Assembly: GCA_026992595.1 (NCBI GenBank) | Contig: JALWZW010000054.1 | Location: 4,250 to 14,744, forward strand | Direction of reading: 5' to 3' | Length of the DNA: 10,495 bases | DNA from: Microcaldota archaeon | Lineage (GTDB): Archaea; Micrarchaeota; Micrarchaeia; Anstonellales; Bilamarchaeaceae | Notes under the pieces: generated by a model | Told to the model about the DNA's origin: nothing | The model's database searches: none | Seen by the model: only the letters and a program-made list of their open reading frames with translations | Part shown: positions 1-5,507 of the stretch, one piece after another | How positions within the stretch are numbered: position 1 is the first letter of the stretch | Layout: each line of letters starts with the position of its first letter | Made by a program: the position numbers and the translations under genes

Positions 1-89
1 CTCACCTCTTTCCTGCTCTCCGCTATCACCTTGTCCAACTTTGCCTCTTTCTCCTCCAGCGCTTTTTCAATTGCGCTTAAATCTATCAT
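1..89 (-). CDS. N-terminal fragment of a minus-strand gene, possibly translin-like
   Basis: Reading leftward from the ATG at 89-87, 29 codons stay open to the window edge. The peptide begins MIDLSAIEKALEEKEAKLDK and ends ...AESRKEV followed by a codon starting AG (Arg or Ser). It is strongly helical and charged. The spacing EEK-(10 residues)-SRxxxR resembles, from memory, the first helix of archaeal translin-family proteins (RNA/ssDNA-binding nucleases), but 29 residues cannot settle this. It diverges from the UMP kinase gene across 51 nt that hold a single TTTAAA box, centred about 24 nt before this ATG, so a leaderless transcript is likely. The existence of a gene is fairly secure; the family is a guess, and a generic coiled-coil protein is the main alternative. 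Confidence 0.55.
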   Translation of the reverse strand, partial: MIDLSAIEKALEEKEAKLDKVIAESRKEV

Positions 90-110
90 GTAAAAACATC
101 CAGCGTGTGC

Positions 111-116
111 TTTAAA
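111..116. promoter_or_regulatory. Palindromic TATA box shared by two divergent genes
   Basis: TTTAAA is the only strong TATA-like element in the 51-nt divergent gap. Its centre (113.5) is about 24 nt from the minus-strand ATG at 89 and about 27 nt from the plus-strand ATG at 141, which is the expected TATA-to-start distance for archaeal leaderless transcripts in both directions. Because the hexamer is its own reverse complement, direction would have to be set by flanking BRE-like bases or not at all. Positioning is seen; bidirectional use is inferred. Confidence 0.6.
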
Positions 117-140
117 TGTTTATGCGCATAATTTGTTTTG

Positions 141-851
141 ATGTCTGTGGTGATTTCTTTAGGCGGCAGTACCATTTTTGGAGAAGAGGAACCTAACATC
201 GCCTTTCTCACCTCCTTTTCCCAACTTATAAAGCGCTTCTCCTCTGATGGCATGCGCTTTGGCATTGTGGTGGGCGGAGGAAGGCCTGCGCGGATGTATG
301 CCAATGCGGCGCGCAAGTTGGGGGCAGGGGAATATGAGGCGGATATGGTGGCAATACGCTCCACCCGCCAAAATGCCCACCTCCTCATCCTCTCTCTATT
401 TGCAGCAGGCGTTGATGTGCATAACGAGGTGCTTTTTGATTTTGAGGAGGCGAAAACCGCCCCTCGCCGCGTGGTGGTGATGGGCGGAACAATCCCGGGC
501 ATAACTACAGATACCGATGCGGTGCTTTTGGCAGAGGCGATGAGGGCCAAGAAGTTGGTAAATGTAAGCAGGGTTTCTGCGCTTTATGACCGCCCACCTT
601 CTGAAGAGGGCGCAAAAAAGCTTGATAAGATTGATTATGAGGGGTTGGAGCGCCTTGCGGTTCAAAGCGATAAAAGAAAGGCAGGTACCAACTTTCTATT
701 TGATATTGTTGCCTGCAGGTTGGCGGCGCGTTCCAATATTGAGTTGCATTTTGTAGGTGCAGATGTGGGAGAGATTGCAAAAGCAATTGAGGGGAAGGAG
801 CACGGCGGCACGGTAGTAATGAAAAATATTAAAAGTTTGGGCGAGAATTAA
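141..851 (+). CDS. pyrH: UMP kinase, archaeal type
   Basis: This enzyme phosphorylates UMP to UDP with ATP, a step of pyrimidine nucleotide synthesis in the cytosol. The 236-residue length suits the archaeal amino-acid-kinase-fold UMP kinases. Visible motifs in order are: the N-terminal strand with the GGS phosphate loop (VVISLGGS, residues 3-10); IVVGGGR at 42-48; VVMGGTIPGITTDTDAVLLAE at about 112-132; NVSRVSALYD at 141-150, where the family has a nucleotide-binding NxTxVxGVYD-like stretch; and KAGTNFLFD at 180-188. ATG 141 is preferred over the in-frame TTG at 138 because the TATA box at 111-116 places the transcript start close to 140. It is the first gene of a plus-strand run with the HEAT/OB gene (11-nt gap) and rpoK, suggesting an operon. 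Confidence 0.93.
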   Translation: MSVVISLGGSTIFGEEEPNIAFLTSFSQLIKRFSSDGMRFGIVVGGGRPARMYANAARKLGAGEYEADMVAIRSTRQNAHLLILSLFAAGVDVHNEVLFDFEEAKTAPRRVVVMGGTIPGITTDTDAVLLAEAMRAKKLVNVSRVSALYDRPPSEEGAKKLDKIDYEGLERLAVQSDKRKAGTNFLFDIVACRLAARSNIELHFVGADVGEIAKAIEGKEHGGTVVMKNIKSLGEN

Positions 852-862
852 AGAAGGGTATT

Positions 863-1894
863 ATGGCGGAGGATTTAGATAAACTTATATCTTTGACTTT
901 TGATGAGGACCCGGAAGTGAGGAAAAGGGCAGCGCTCTCTTTGGCAGGCAATGATGACCCTGCCGCCATGTTCGCGCTTATTGAGTTGTCCCATGATAAG
1001 GACCCTGGGGTGCGGGAGGTCGCTACTAAGCTTTTAGATGAGTTGAAGAAAAAGGAGCCAGAATTGATGTCCTTTGCAGAAATGTTTTCTGCAGGCGCTG
1101 CGAAAAAAGAAGATAGTATGCGCGAAGTGGTGGAGCCCATCACAAAGATTTTTGAAAAGAAGTTGGGGAAAGAAAAGGCAGAGCAGGTGAAGGAGAAAAT
1201 CCTTCCTACTCTGGAAAAGATGCAGAAGGATAAGAAGGTTAAGATGCAGGAATTTTTATCCACCTATTTAGGGGTTCTCTCTGATTTAGAAGAGGTGGGG
1301 GGTGGAAAAGAGGAGCCCAGTAAGCAGGAGTTGGAAGAATTAGAAGCATTAGATAAGGCAGAGGTGGAATTGAAAGAGGTAGAGGTGGAGGAAAGCGAGG
1401 AGGACGAATTGGAGCGCTTCCTAAACAGCAACCTTAATTTACCTCAAAGTTATTTTGCGCAGGCCTATGAGATTATGCTTAGGTGTGAGGGTGACGAGAA
1501 GATAATGAAGAAAGAGAAGGAGCGGCTTATAAATCAGGCAAAAAAAGAAATAGACCTTGCCTTTAGGGTGGTGCGCAACAGGTTTAGAGCGATTAAGCTC
1601 ACCCGCCTCTCTGAAATAAAACACGGTATGAGAAATGTAAACACCTCTCCCCTCCGCGTTATTGCTGTGGAAAAAAGGAATTATAAGAAGGGCAGGAAAG
1701 AGGCCGCCTTTACTCGCGTGGTGGTGGATGATGGGGAGAGCGAGGGCGTGATTTATCTTTTTGACGGCAGAGGGGAAGGGTTAAAGCCGGGCATGCAGAT
1801 AAAGTTGGAGCATGCTTATGCAAAAACATTTAAGTTTTCTGGTGAAACAGTATTAACACATGGTAAAAAAACCAATATTTACATATTGATCTAA
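863..1894 (+). CDS. HEAT-like and RPA-type OB-fold protein, putative ssDNA/nucleic-acid binding
   Basis: The 343-residue product has three visible parts. Residues about 5-65 form paired helices with the DPxVRxxAxxxL pattern of HEAT/armadillo repeats (DPEVRKRAALSL, then DPGVREVATKLL). Residues about 66-235 are highly charged and helical, including an acidic patch near 150-185 and a Lys/Glu-rich coiled-coil-like stretch at about 210-235. Residues about 245-343 resemble the OB fold of replication protein A: LSEIKHGMRNVN, a lysine-rich loop (KRNYKKGRK), VVVDDGESEGVIYLFDG and LKPGMQIKLEHAYAKTF. A nucleic-acid-binding role follows from the OB fold; whether the ligand is ssDNA or RNA is not shown. 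It lies between UMP kinase and rpoK on the same strand, with no clear promoter of its own. The HEAT call is weaker than the OB call. I do not know a named family with this architecture. Confidence 0.8.
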   Translation: MAEDLDKLISLTFDEDPEVRKRAALSLAGNDDPAAMFALIELSHDKDPGVREVATKLLDELKKKEPELMSFAEMFSAGAAKKEDSMREVVEPITKIFEKKLGKEKAEQVKEKILPTLEKMQKDKKVKMQEFLSTYLGVLSDLEEVGGGKEEPSKQELEELEALDKAEVELKEVEVEESEEDELERFLNSNLNLPQSYFAQAYEIMLRCEGDEKIMKKEKERLINQAKKEIDLAFRVVRNRFRAIKLTRLSEIKHGMRNVNTSPLRVIAVEKRNYKKGRKEAAFTRVVVDDGESEGVIYLFDGRGEGLKPGMQIKLEHAYAKTFKFSGETVLTHGKKTNIYILI

Positions 1895-1899
1895 ATTGT

Positions 1900-1905
1900 G
1901 GGGTG
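1900..1905 (+). promoter_or_regulatory. Shine-Dalgarno site for rpoK
   Basis: GGGGTG lies 5 nt before ATG 1911 in the short gap after the upstream stop codon. It contains the GGTG core common in archaeal ribosome binding sites. It favours ATG 1911 over the in-frame TTG at 1896, which lies upstream of the site, and fits translation of rpoK from an internal position of a polycistronic mRNA. Confidence 0.6.
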
Positions 1906-1910
1906 TGTTT

Positions 1911-2081
1911 ATGGAATTAACAAAGTATGAATTGGCACGCATTATAGGTGCGCGCGCTTACCAATTGGCTTTAGGAGCACCACCTCTCGTAAAAATCTCC
2001 CGTCCTGACATGAGTTTTTTAGAAGTGGCTGAGGAAGAGTTGAAGAAAGGCGTTATTCCGCTCGCGGTTGTGCGAGAGTGA
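1911..2081 (+). CDS. rpoK: DNA-directed RNA polymerase subunit K (RpoK/Rpb6-like)
   Basis: RpoK is the archaeal counterpart of eukaryotic Rpb6 and bacterial omega; it helps assemble and stabilise RNA polymerase. The 56-residue product is nearly the whole conserved core: TKYELARIIGARAYQLALGAP (residues 4-24) matches the family's TrYExARIIGARAlQiamGAP pattern, and LEVAEEELKKGVIPLAVVR (37-55) matches the C-terminal signature. There is no extension at either end. It is the third gene of the pyrH - HEAT/OB - rpoK run and starts 16 nt after the previous stop with a good ribosome binding site. Its last 29 nt overlap the 3' end of the convergent minus-strand gene. Confidence 0.95.
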   Translation: MELTKYELARIIGARAYQLALGAPPLVKISRPDMSFLEVAEEELKKGVIPLAVVRE

Positions 2082-2601
2082 TTGTGTAATTAAGCCCTTC
2101 TGCCCTCACTAAAATCCTCTCTTCTTTATCAATCCACAGCGTTTCATTGCCATTCCTCCCTATCACCTTTACTTTATAACTTTCTCTCCCCCCTACCTTT
2201 TCCACCCCTTCCACGCGGTATTTATATACCTCTGTTTCAATAAGAAATCCTCTATAGTTGAAAACCACTTTATCCTCCCATTCCATGCCCGGCTTTAAAT
2301 AAAGCATCCATTCTCTGAACATAAATATTTCTGGTGGAAGCTGCTCCTCAGCGCATCCTCCCACTGCCCCCCCATCTATAAATGTGCAACCTCTCCTCTT
2401 TATAACCTCAAACACAATTACATCGCTTTGGTTTCCTATTGTTAAATTATAGCGATATTCCCCTTCCCTGAGCGAAATGTTGGCTGTTTTTACCCCTTTT
2501 TCTCCTTCTATATATTGCGCGCTTTCCTCATTGGCTGAAGATAGGATTAAATAGGAGAGAAGGCAGAGGATGAATATTAGCGCTAAACTCCATTTCCACA
2601 T
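2053..2601 (-). CDS. Small exported or membrane-anchored protein of unknown function, sequon-rich
   Basis: The 182-residue product starts with MWKWSLALIFILCLLSYLIL, a signal peptide or signal anchor, so the rest probably lies outside the cytoplasm. The outer part is beta-rich, with two cysteines (C72 and C83) around a glycine-rich loop that could form a disulfide. It also carries five N-X-S/T sequons at N41, N52, N57, N152 and N171, a high density that suggests archaeal N-glycosylation, though this cannot be seen directly. The C-terminal half has alternating strands with a GMEWEDKVVF motif near 105-114; I could not assign a family. It starts 8 nt after the dCTP deaminase-family stop, with a weak GCGGG site before the ATG, so both are probably cotranscribed. 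Its 3' end overlaps rpoK by 29 nt. Confidence 0.8.
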   Translation of the reverse strand: MWKWSLALIFILCLLSYLILSSANEESAQYIEGEKGVKTANISLREGEYRYNLTIGNQSDVIVFEVIKRRGCTFIDGGAVGGCAEEQLPPEIFMFREWMLYLKPGMEWEDKVVFNYRGFLIETEVYKYRVEGVEKVGGRESYKVKVIGRNGNETLWIDKEERILVRAEGLNYTITLAQPRAE

Positions 2602-2609
2602 ATACCCGC

Positions 2610-3119
2610 CTATTGTACCCGAGCTATCTCTCCATATTTAGCATAGGGGCGCGTGGTGGGTGAGGTTAGGCGCTCAAACACCACTTGAGAGATGCGCATT
2701 CCTGCATGAAGTTTTATGCTGTAAGGCGCTAAATTCACAATCTCCAGCACCTGCCTATTGTTTGAGCCCGGTTGCACAAGGGCGCTGGTAATATGTATTA
2801 TAAGCCCCATTCTTGCAAACCTGCTCCTTCCCTCCAATTTCCCCATGATGTAAGGAGGGAGGGTGAGCTTTTCACGCGTTTTTGCAAGGCACATCTCCCC
2901 CGGCTGAAGCACCACCTCCTCCGCTTTCCTGCTTACAAACGCCTCTTTAAAAGAGGTTTTTTTAAGGTCTATGGGCTCTTCCATTTTTTTGAAAAACTGC
3001 CACTCATCGCTTAGCGTCAAATCAACGCTCGCAGGCCCTATCTGGCTTTCTTCCAGCGGCTCTATTTTCAACTCCCCGCTTTTCAGCATTCTTTTTATTT
3101 CACTATCAGAAAGTATCAT
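2610..3119 (-). CDS. dcd: dCTP deaminase family protein (Dcd/dUTPase superfamily)
   Basis: Dcd converts dCTP to dUTP, feeding dTMP synthesis; some archaeal members also hydrolyse dUTP. The 169-residue product begins MILSDSEIKRML, the typical family start, followed by IGPASVDLTL (27-36), EGRSRFARMGL (96-106), LVQPG (114-118), VLEIVN (124-129, with E126 at the position of the catalytic glutamate) and the GMRISQVVFE stretch (140-149). ATG 3119 is chosen because the family begins there; a further 48 in-frame upstream codons would run through the divergent nurA gene and promoter. Two positions differ from the best-known enzymes: GRSR rather than GRSS, and QPG rather than DPG. I recall a subgroup of annotated deaminases with this pattern. 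A TTAAAA box (about 3144-3149) lies 27 nt upstream. Confidence 0.88.
   Translation of the reverse strand: MILSDSEIKRMLKSGELKIEPLEESQIGPASVDLTLSDEWQFFKKMEEPIDLKKTSFKEAFVSRKAEEVVLQPGEMCLAKTREKLTLPPYIMGKLEGRSRFARMGLIIHITSALVQPGSNNRQVLEIVNLAPYSIKLHAGMRISQVVFERLTSPTTRPYAKYGEIARVQ
2942..2963 (+). terminator. Hairpin plus T7 tract, antisense within dcd
   Basis: On the plus strand CCTCTT (2942-2947), a 3-nt loop and AAGAGG (2951-2956) form a perfect 6-bp stem followed directly by seven T residues (2957-2963). This has the form of an intrinsic terminator and would act on rightward transcripts reading through from rpoK into dcd. The same bases encode a Lys/Phe/Glu-rich stretch of Dcd, so coincidence is quite possible. 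Confidence 0.25.
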
Positions 3120-3153
3120 ATTTTTTGTTTTATGCCTATTAAATTTTAAGTGT
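3120..3153. promoter_or_regulatory. 34-nt divergent promoter region between dcd and nurA
   Basis: This short gap holds TATA-like elements for both directions. For dcd the minus strand reads TTAAAA over 3144-3149, centred 27 nt before its ATG. For nurA the plus strand reads TTTTAT over 3128-3133, centred 23 nt before its ATG. Each box lies nearer to the opposite gene, so the two pre-initiation complexes would overlap. The nurA box is the weaker of the two. Confidence 0.5.
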
Positions 3154-4005
3154 ATGGATGTTGAGGATTTGAGAAGGAGGATGGAAGCGCATATTAGAGC
3201 AGTGAAGGAAAAGGCGCGCTCCATCCCTAAAGTTGCTGTTGAGGAAATCCTGTTTAGCGGCACGGTAGTTGCGGTAGACGGCGGGCTCTATTTTGAGCGC
3301 CTTCATGGTTTTGATATTTTAGGGGTGAGGGCTTGCGCGGTGAAGTTTTGCTATGAAGATGGCTCTTTGGTAAGCATCTCCCACCATCCCTCTAAAAAGC
3401 CGCCCATCTCTTGGGAGGTGTTTGAAGGGGTAGGGGACAGCGACCAGCATTTGCTAAAATCCCTTAAAAGATTGCAATGCGAATTGTCCTGTGTTTTAGA
3501 GATTGCAGATAGCGATTGCTTTATCCTGTTGGACGGCTCTCTTTTTCCTTTGCCTTCTGACATCCCTTCTAAATCTTCCCCTTTTTGGAAGGATTATGAA
3601 CGCGTTGCCTCTTTGTTTAATAAACTGCATGAGTTAAAGACGGCAGGGGTGGTTAAGGATTCGCGCGCCTCTCACTTTGGCAATGATGCTCTTCTATGCC
3701 ACTTTGCGCTTATGCCTAAGGAGCGCACTTCTGAATTTGCCTACGCGCCTTCCGTTCCCTTATGCAAAAAGCAGGGGTGGGCTTTTTATATGAAATGCTC
3801 TGATATGGACCTCCCTTTTAGGGTGGAATGTTTAGAGGAGTGCAGCAGGTGGGCATCCTTGCTCTATTTCCTTTCCTTTTCTAAAACTGTTGGCTACCCC
3901 TTTCCGCTATTAGAAGCCCACAACTGCGCGCATATCTCAGAAAAAGAGAGAATAAGTTTAGGGATGGAAAAAATAAGAAGATTAGGGCCGGGGTTTTTAT
4001 TCTGA
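3154..4005 (+). CDS. nurA: NurA-domain 5'-3' nuclease
   Basis: NurA is a Mn-dependent 5'-3' nuclease that works with the HerA helicase and Mre11-Rad50 in archaeal end resection for recombination. The 283-residue product shows the family's acidic signature in order: VVAVDGG (38-44, with D42 the likely metal ligand), ILLDGSLF (124-131, D127), a GVVKDSR stretch (165-171, K168/D169), and YPFPLLEAHNCAHI near the C terminus (248-261, with H256). ATG 3154 is chosen because the peptide begins with a typical helical N terminus and lies at the right distance from a TATA-like element; upstream in-frame codons run through dcd on the other strand. No herA, mre11 or rad50 lies in the window. Its last 9 nt overlap the convergent lipoprotein gene. 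Several cysteines occur, with no obvious zinc motif. Confidence 0.88.
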   Translation: MDVEDLRRRMEAHIRAVKEKARSIPKVAVEEILFSGTVVAVDGGLYFERLHGFDILGVRACAVKFCYEDGSLVSISHHPSKKPPISWEVFEGVGDSDQHLLKSLKRLQCELSCVLEIADSDCFILLDGSLFPLPSDIPSKSSPFWKDYERVASLFNKLHELKTAGVVKDSRASHFGNDALLCHFALMPKERTSEFAYAPSVPLCKKQGWAFYMKCSDMDLPFRVECLEECSRWASLLYFLSFSKTVGYPFPLLEAHNCAHISEKERISLGMEKIRRLGPGFLF

Positions 4006-4881
4006 CCTTACCACAACCACTGTGAGATGTGCGTATCGTGTCCCCTCTACGCTGTTTTGCCCTGTTGCTTCATTGCGCACTTGCACCTTACCGTTATCAA
4101 AGGCGACATAGCAGTCAGGAGTAACCACTCCCCTGCCGTTTACTCTTTCACACACCGCGATGTTCCCTCTTGCCACCTCTTCCCTTCTCTCTTCCATCAC
4201 TCTTTCCACTACCACCTCTGCTCTTTGCTGCTCCACATCCACGCTTTCCACTCTCACTGCGTATGTTTGGCCTTCGTACACAAAGCCCCTTTCCTCTCCT
4301 TCGGTGATGTTGGCAGTGACAAGCACCTTTTCTGATGTGTAGCCGCATTCTGTTTTTACATCCACAGATGCCCATTCTGTGCCGTAGGTTGTTCCGGGTC
4401 CTGCAGCCACCACTCTAAGCGCCAGTCCAAATTCGCTGTTTACATCTGGGAACACCACAGTTTCTTGCCCTTCTTCCACATCTGCTTCTGCCCTCACATT
4501 ACCGCAGTTGTCTAGCACTTGGAGAGAAACCACCGTTTTGTCTCCCTGAGCCATTACTCCATTGAACACCAGAGTTAAACCGCCGTCCAATTCAAGCACT
4601 GAATCCTCGGTTGTAAATCTTTTTGATACCACGCCGTCACACACTGTTGGGGGAACTATATTAGGTAAGCATCTTTCTTCTTGCCTCTCCTGTTGAGCAT
4701 CCGCTTCCATGCTTGCATCCACTGCAGCGTCCTCGTAGCGATATTTGATGCTAGATTCTCCGCAGGCGGCGGTTAGGACCGCAAACGCAGCAAAAACCGC
4801 CTTTGCCCTCCTCTTTTGCACAGGCCTTCCTCTCTCCTTCTTAACCTCCCCGCGAGGTTGTGGTTGTTTTTCAACTTTCAT
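3997..4881 (-). CDS. Putative surface lipoprotein, cysteine-rich with two beta domains
   Basis: The 294-residue product has a long basic N-region (1-27, ending in R24-R25), a short hydrophobic core (AVFAAFAVL, 28-36) and a lipobox-like LTAAC with C40. This resembles a lipoprotein signal, possibly Tat type, since RR precedes the core. After an acidic, Ala/Gln/Glu-rich linker (about 50-70) come two beta-rich segments: about 85-178 (LELDGGLTLVFNGV..., GDKTVVSLQVLDNCGN) and about 183-292 (VYEGQTYAVRVESVDV...). They are reminiscent of small domains in archaeal S-layer-like proteins, but I claim no family match. Six cysteines follow C40 (71, 81, 126, 179, 244, 257), enough for three disulfides. The role is unknown; surface attachment is inferred. 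A TATA box in the end of the upstream glycosylase gene gives it its own promoter. Confidence 0.7.
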   Translation of the reverse strand: MKVEKQPQPRGEVKKERGRPVQKRRAKAVFAAFAVLTAACGESSIKYRYEDAAVDASMEADAQQERQEERCLPNIVPPTVCDGVVSKRFTTEDSVLELDGGLTLVFNGVMAQGDKTVVSLQVLDNCGNVRAEADVEEGQETVVFPDVNSEFGLALRVVAAGPGTTYGTEWASVDVKTECGYTSEKVLVTANITEGEERGFVYEGQTYAVRVESVDVEQQRAEVVVERVMEERREEVARGNIAVCERVNGRGVVTPDCYVAFDNGKVQVRNEATGQNSVEGTRYAHLTVVVVRSE

Positions 4882-4904
4882 GATATAATCAGTGAATGAA
4901 AAGG

Positions 4905-4912
4905 TTTTTAAA
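4905..4912 (-). promoter_or_regulatory. TATA box of the lipoprotein gene, inside the 3' end of the glycosylase gene
   Basis: The minus strand reads TTTAAAAA here, centred about 28 nt before the lipoprotein ATG at 4881, predicting a very short leader or none. The glycosylase stop codon (4908-4910) lies inside this element, so the promoter and the end of the upstream gene share bases. Confidence 0.6.
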
Positions 4913-5507
4913 CATTATTTTTTACTTTTAGCCACTCTTTCCTGTGCTCTTTCCCCCATGCTACAATAAGCGCATGGTACTCTTTAAACAATTCCACATC
5001 TTTTGGCAGGCCCTTTTCAAAAAAGAGCCGATACTCTTCATAATCTTTAAACACTTTATTAAACTCCATAAAAACAAACCTTTTAGTGTAAGCGTCTATC
5101 ACAAATATGGGCTTATTAAGAGCGTAAAGCAATATGGAATCTGCGGTTTCTTTTCCCACCCCTTTTACCTTCAGCCATTCTTCTCTAAGTTTTTCTAACC
5201 GCTCCTCTCCCCCTTCCATTATCTCTATCCATTTTTTGGTTGCCTCTTTAAGCCGTTGCGCCTTCTGCCTATAAAAACCTGCAGGCCTTATCGCTTCTTC
5301 CAGCTCTTTTCTACCTGCTTTTAAAATCGCCTCTGGGTGGAGCAACCCTGCTTCTTTCAGATTGCTAATTGCTTTTTCCACATTGCGCCAATTGGTGTTC
5401 TGCGTTAATATTGCGCCCACCATCACTTCATAAGGTGTCTCTGCAGGCCACCAATTTTGCGGCCCGTATTTTTTATAAAGTTTATAAAATCCCTCTAAAG
5501 GGTTCAT
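4908..5507 (-). CDS. HhH-GPD DNA glycosylase, MagIII/COG2231-like (endonuclease III-related)
   Basis: The 199-residue product has the HhH-GPD fold. AILTQNTNW (32-40) is the conserved helix after the N terminus, the helix-hairpin-helix LKVKGVGKETADSILLYAL lies at 112-130, and the catalytic aspartate is D138 in FVIDAYTKRF. In Nth the lysine of GVGRKTA gives lyase activity; here the aligned position is E120, so a glycosylase without the lyase step is expected. There is no cysteine in the protein, so the C-terminal 4Fe-4S cluster of Nth and MutY is absent. Both traits fit the 3-methyladenine glycosylase MagIII of Helicobacter as I remember it. Role: excision of alkylated or otherwise damaged bases. 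The start codon overlaps the mscS stop (ATGA at 5507-5504), pointing to translational coupling. Confidence 0.85.
   Translation of the reverse strand: MNPLEGFYKLYKKYGPQNWWPAETPYEVMVGAILTQNTNWRNVEKAISNLKEAGLLHPEAILKAGRKELEEAIRPAGFYRQKAQRLKEATKKWIEIMEGGEERLEKLREEWLKVKGVGKETADSILLYALNKPIFVIDAYTKRFVFMEFNKVFKDYEEYRLFFEKGLPKDVELFKEYHALIVAWGKEHRKEWLKVKNNV

Noticed and set aside
86..550. 154-residue minus-strand open frame
   Set aside because: It lies antisense to the well-supported UMP kinase, has low-complexity Ser/Ala/Thr composition and no recognisable motif.
829..1263. 144-residue minus-strand open frame rich in Phe and Ser
   Set aside because: It is antisense to the HEAT/OB gene; its composition is what results from reading Lys/Glu-rich codons backwards.
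2971..3153. 61-codon upstream extension of nurA
   Set aside because: It would run through dcd on the opposite strand, matches nothing in NurA proteins and lies upstream of the predicted transcription start.
3120..3263. 48-codon upstream extension of dcd
   Set aside because: The family begins at MILSDxxI, and the extension crosses the divergent promoter and the start of nurA.
4027..4375. Plus-strand and alternative minus-strand open frames over the lipoprotein gene
   Set aside because: They are Ser/His- or Arg/Gly-rich shadows of a frame with a coherent signal sequence and beta-domain pattern.
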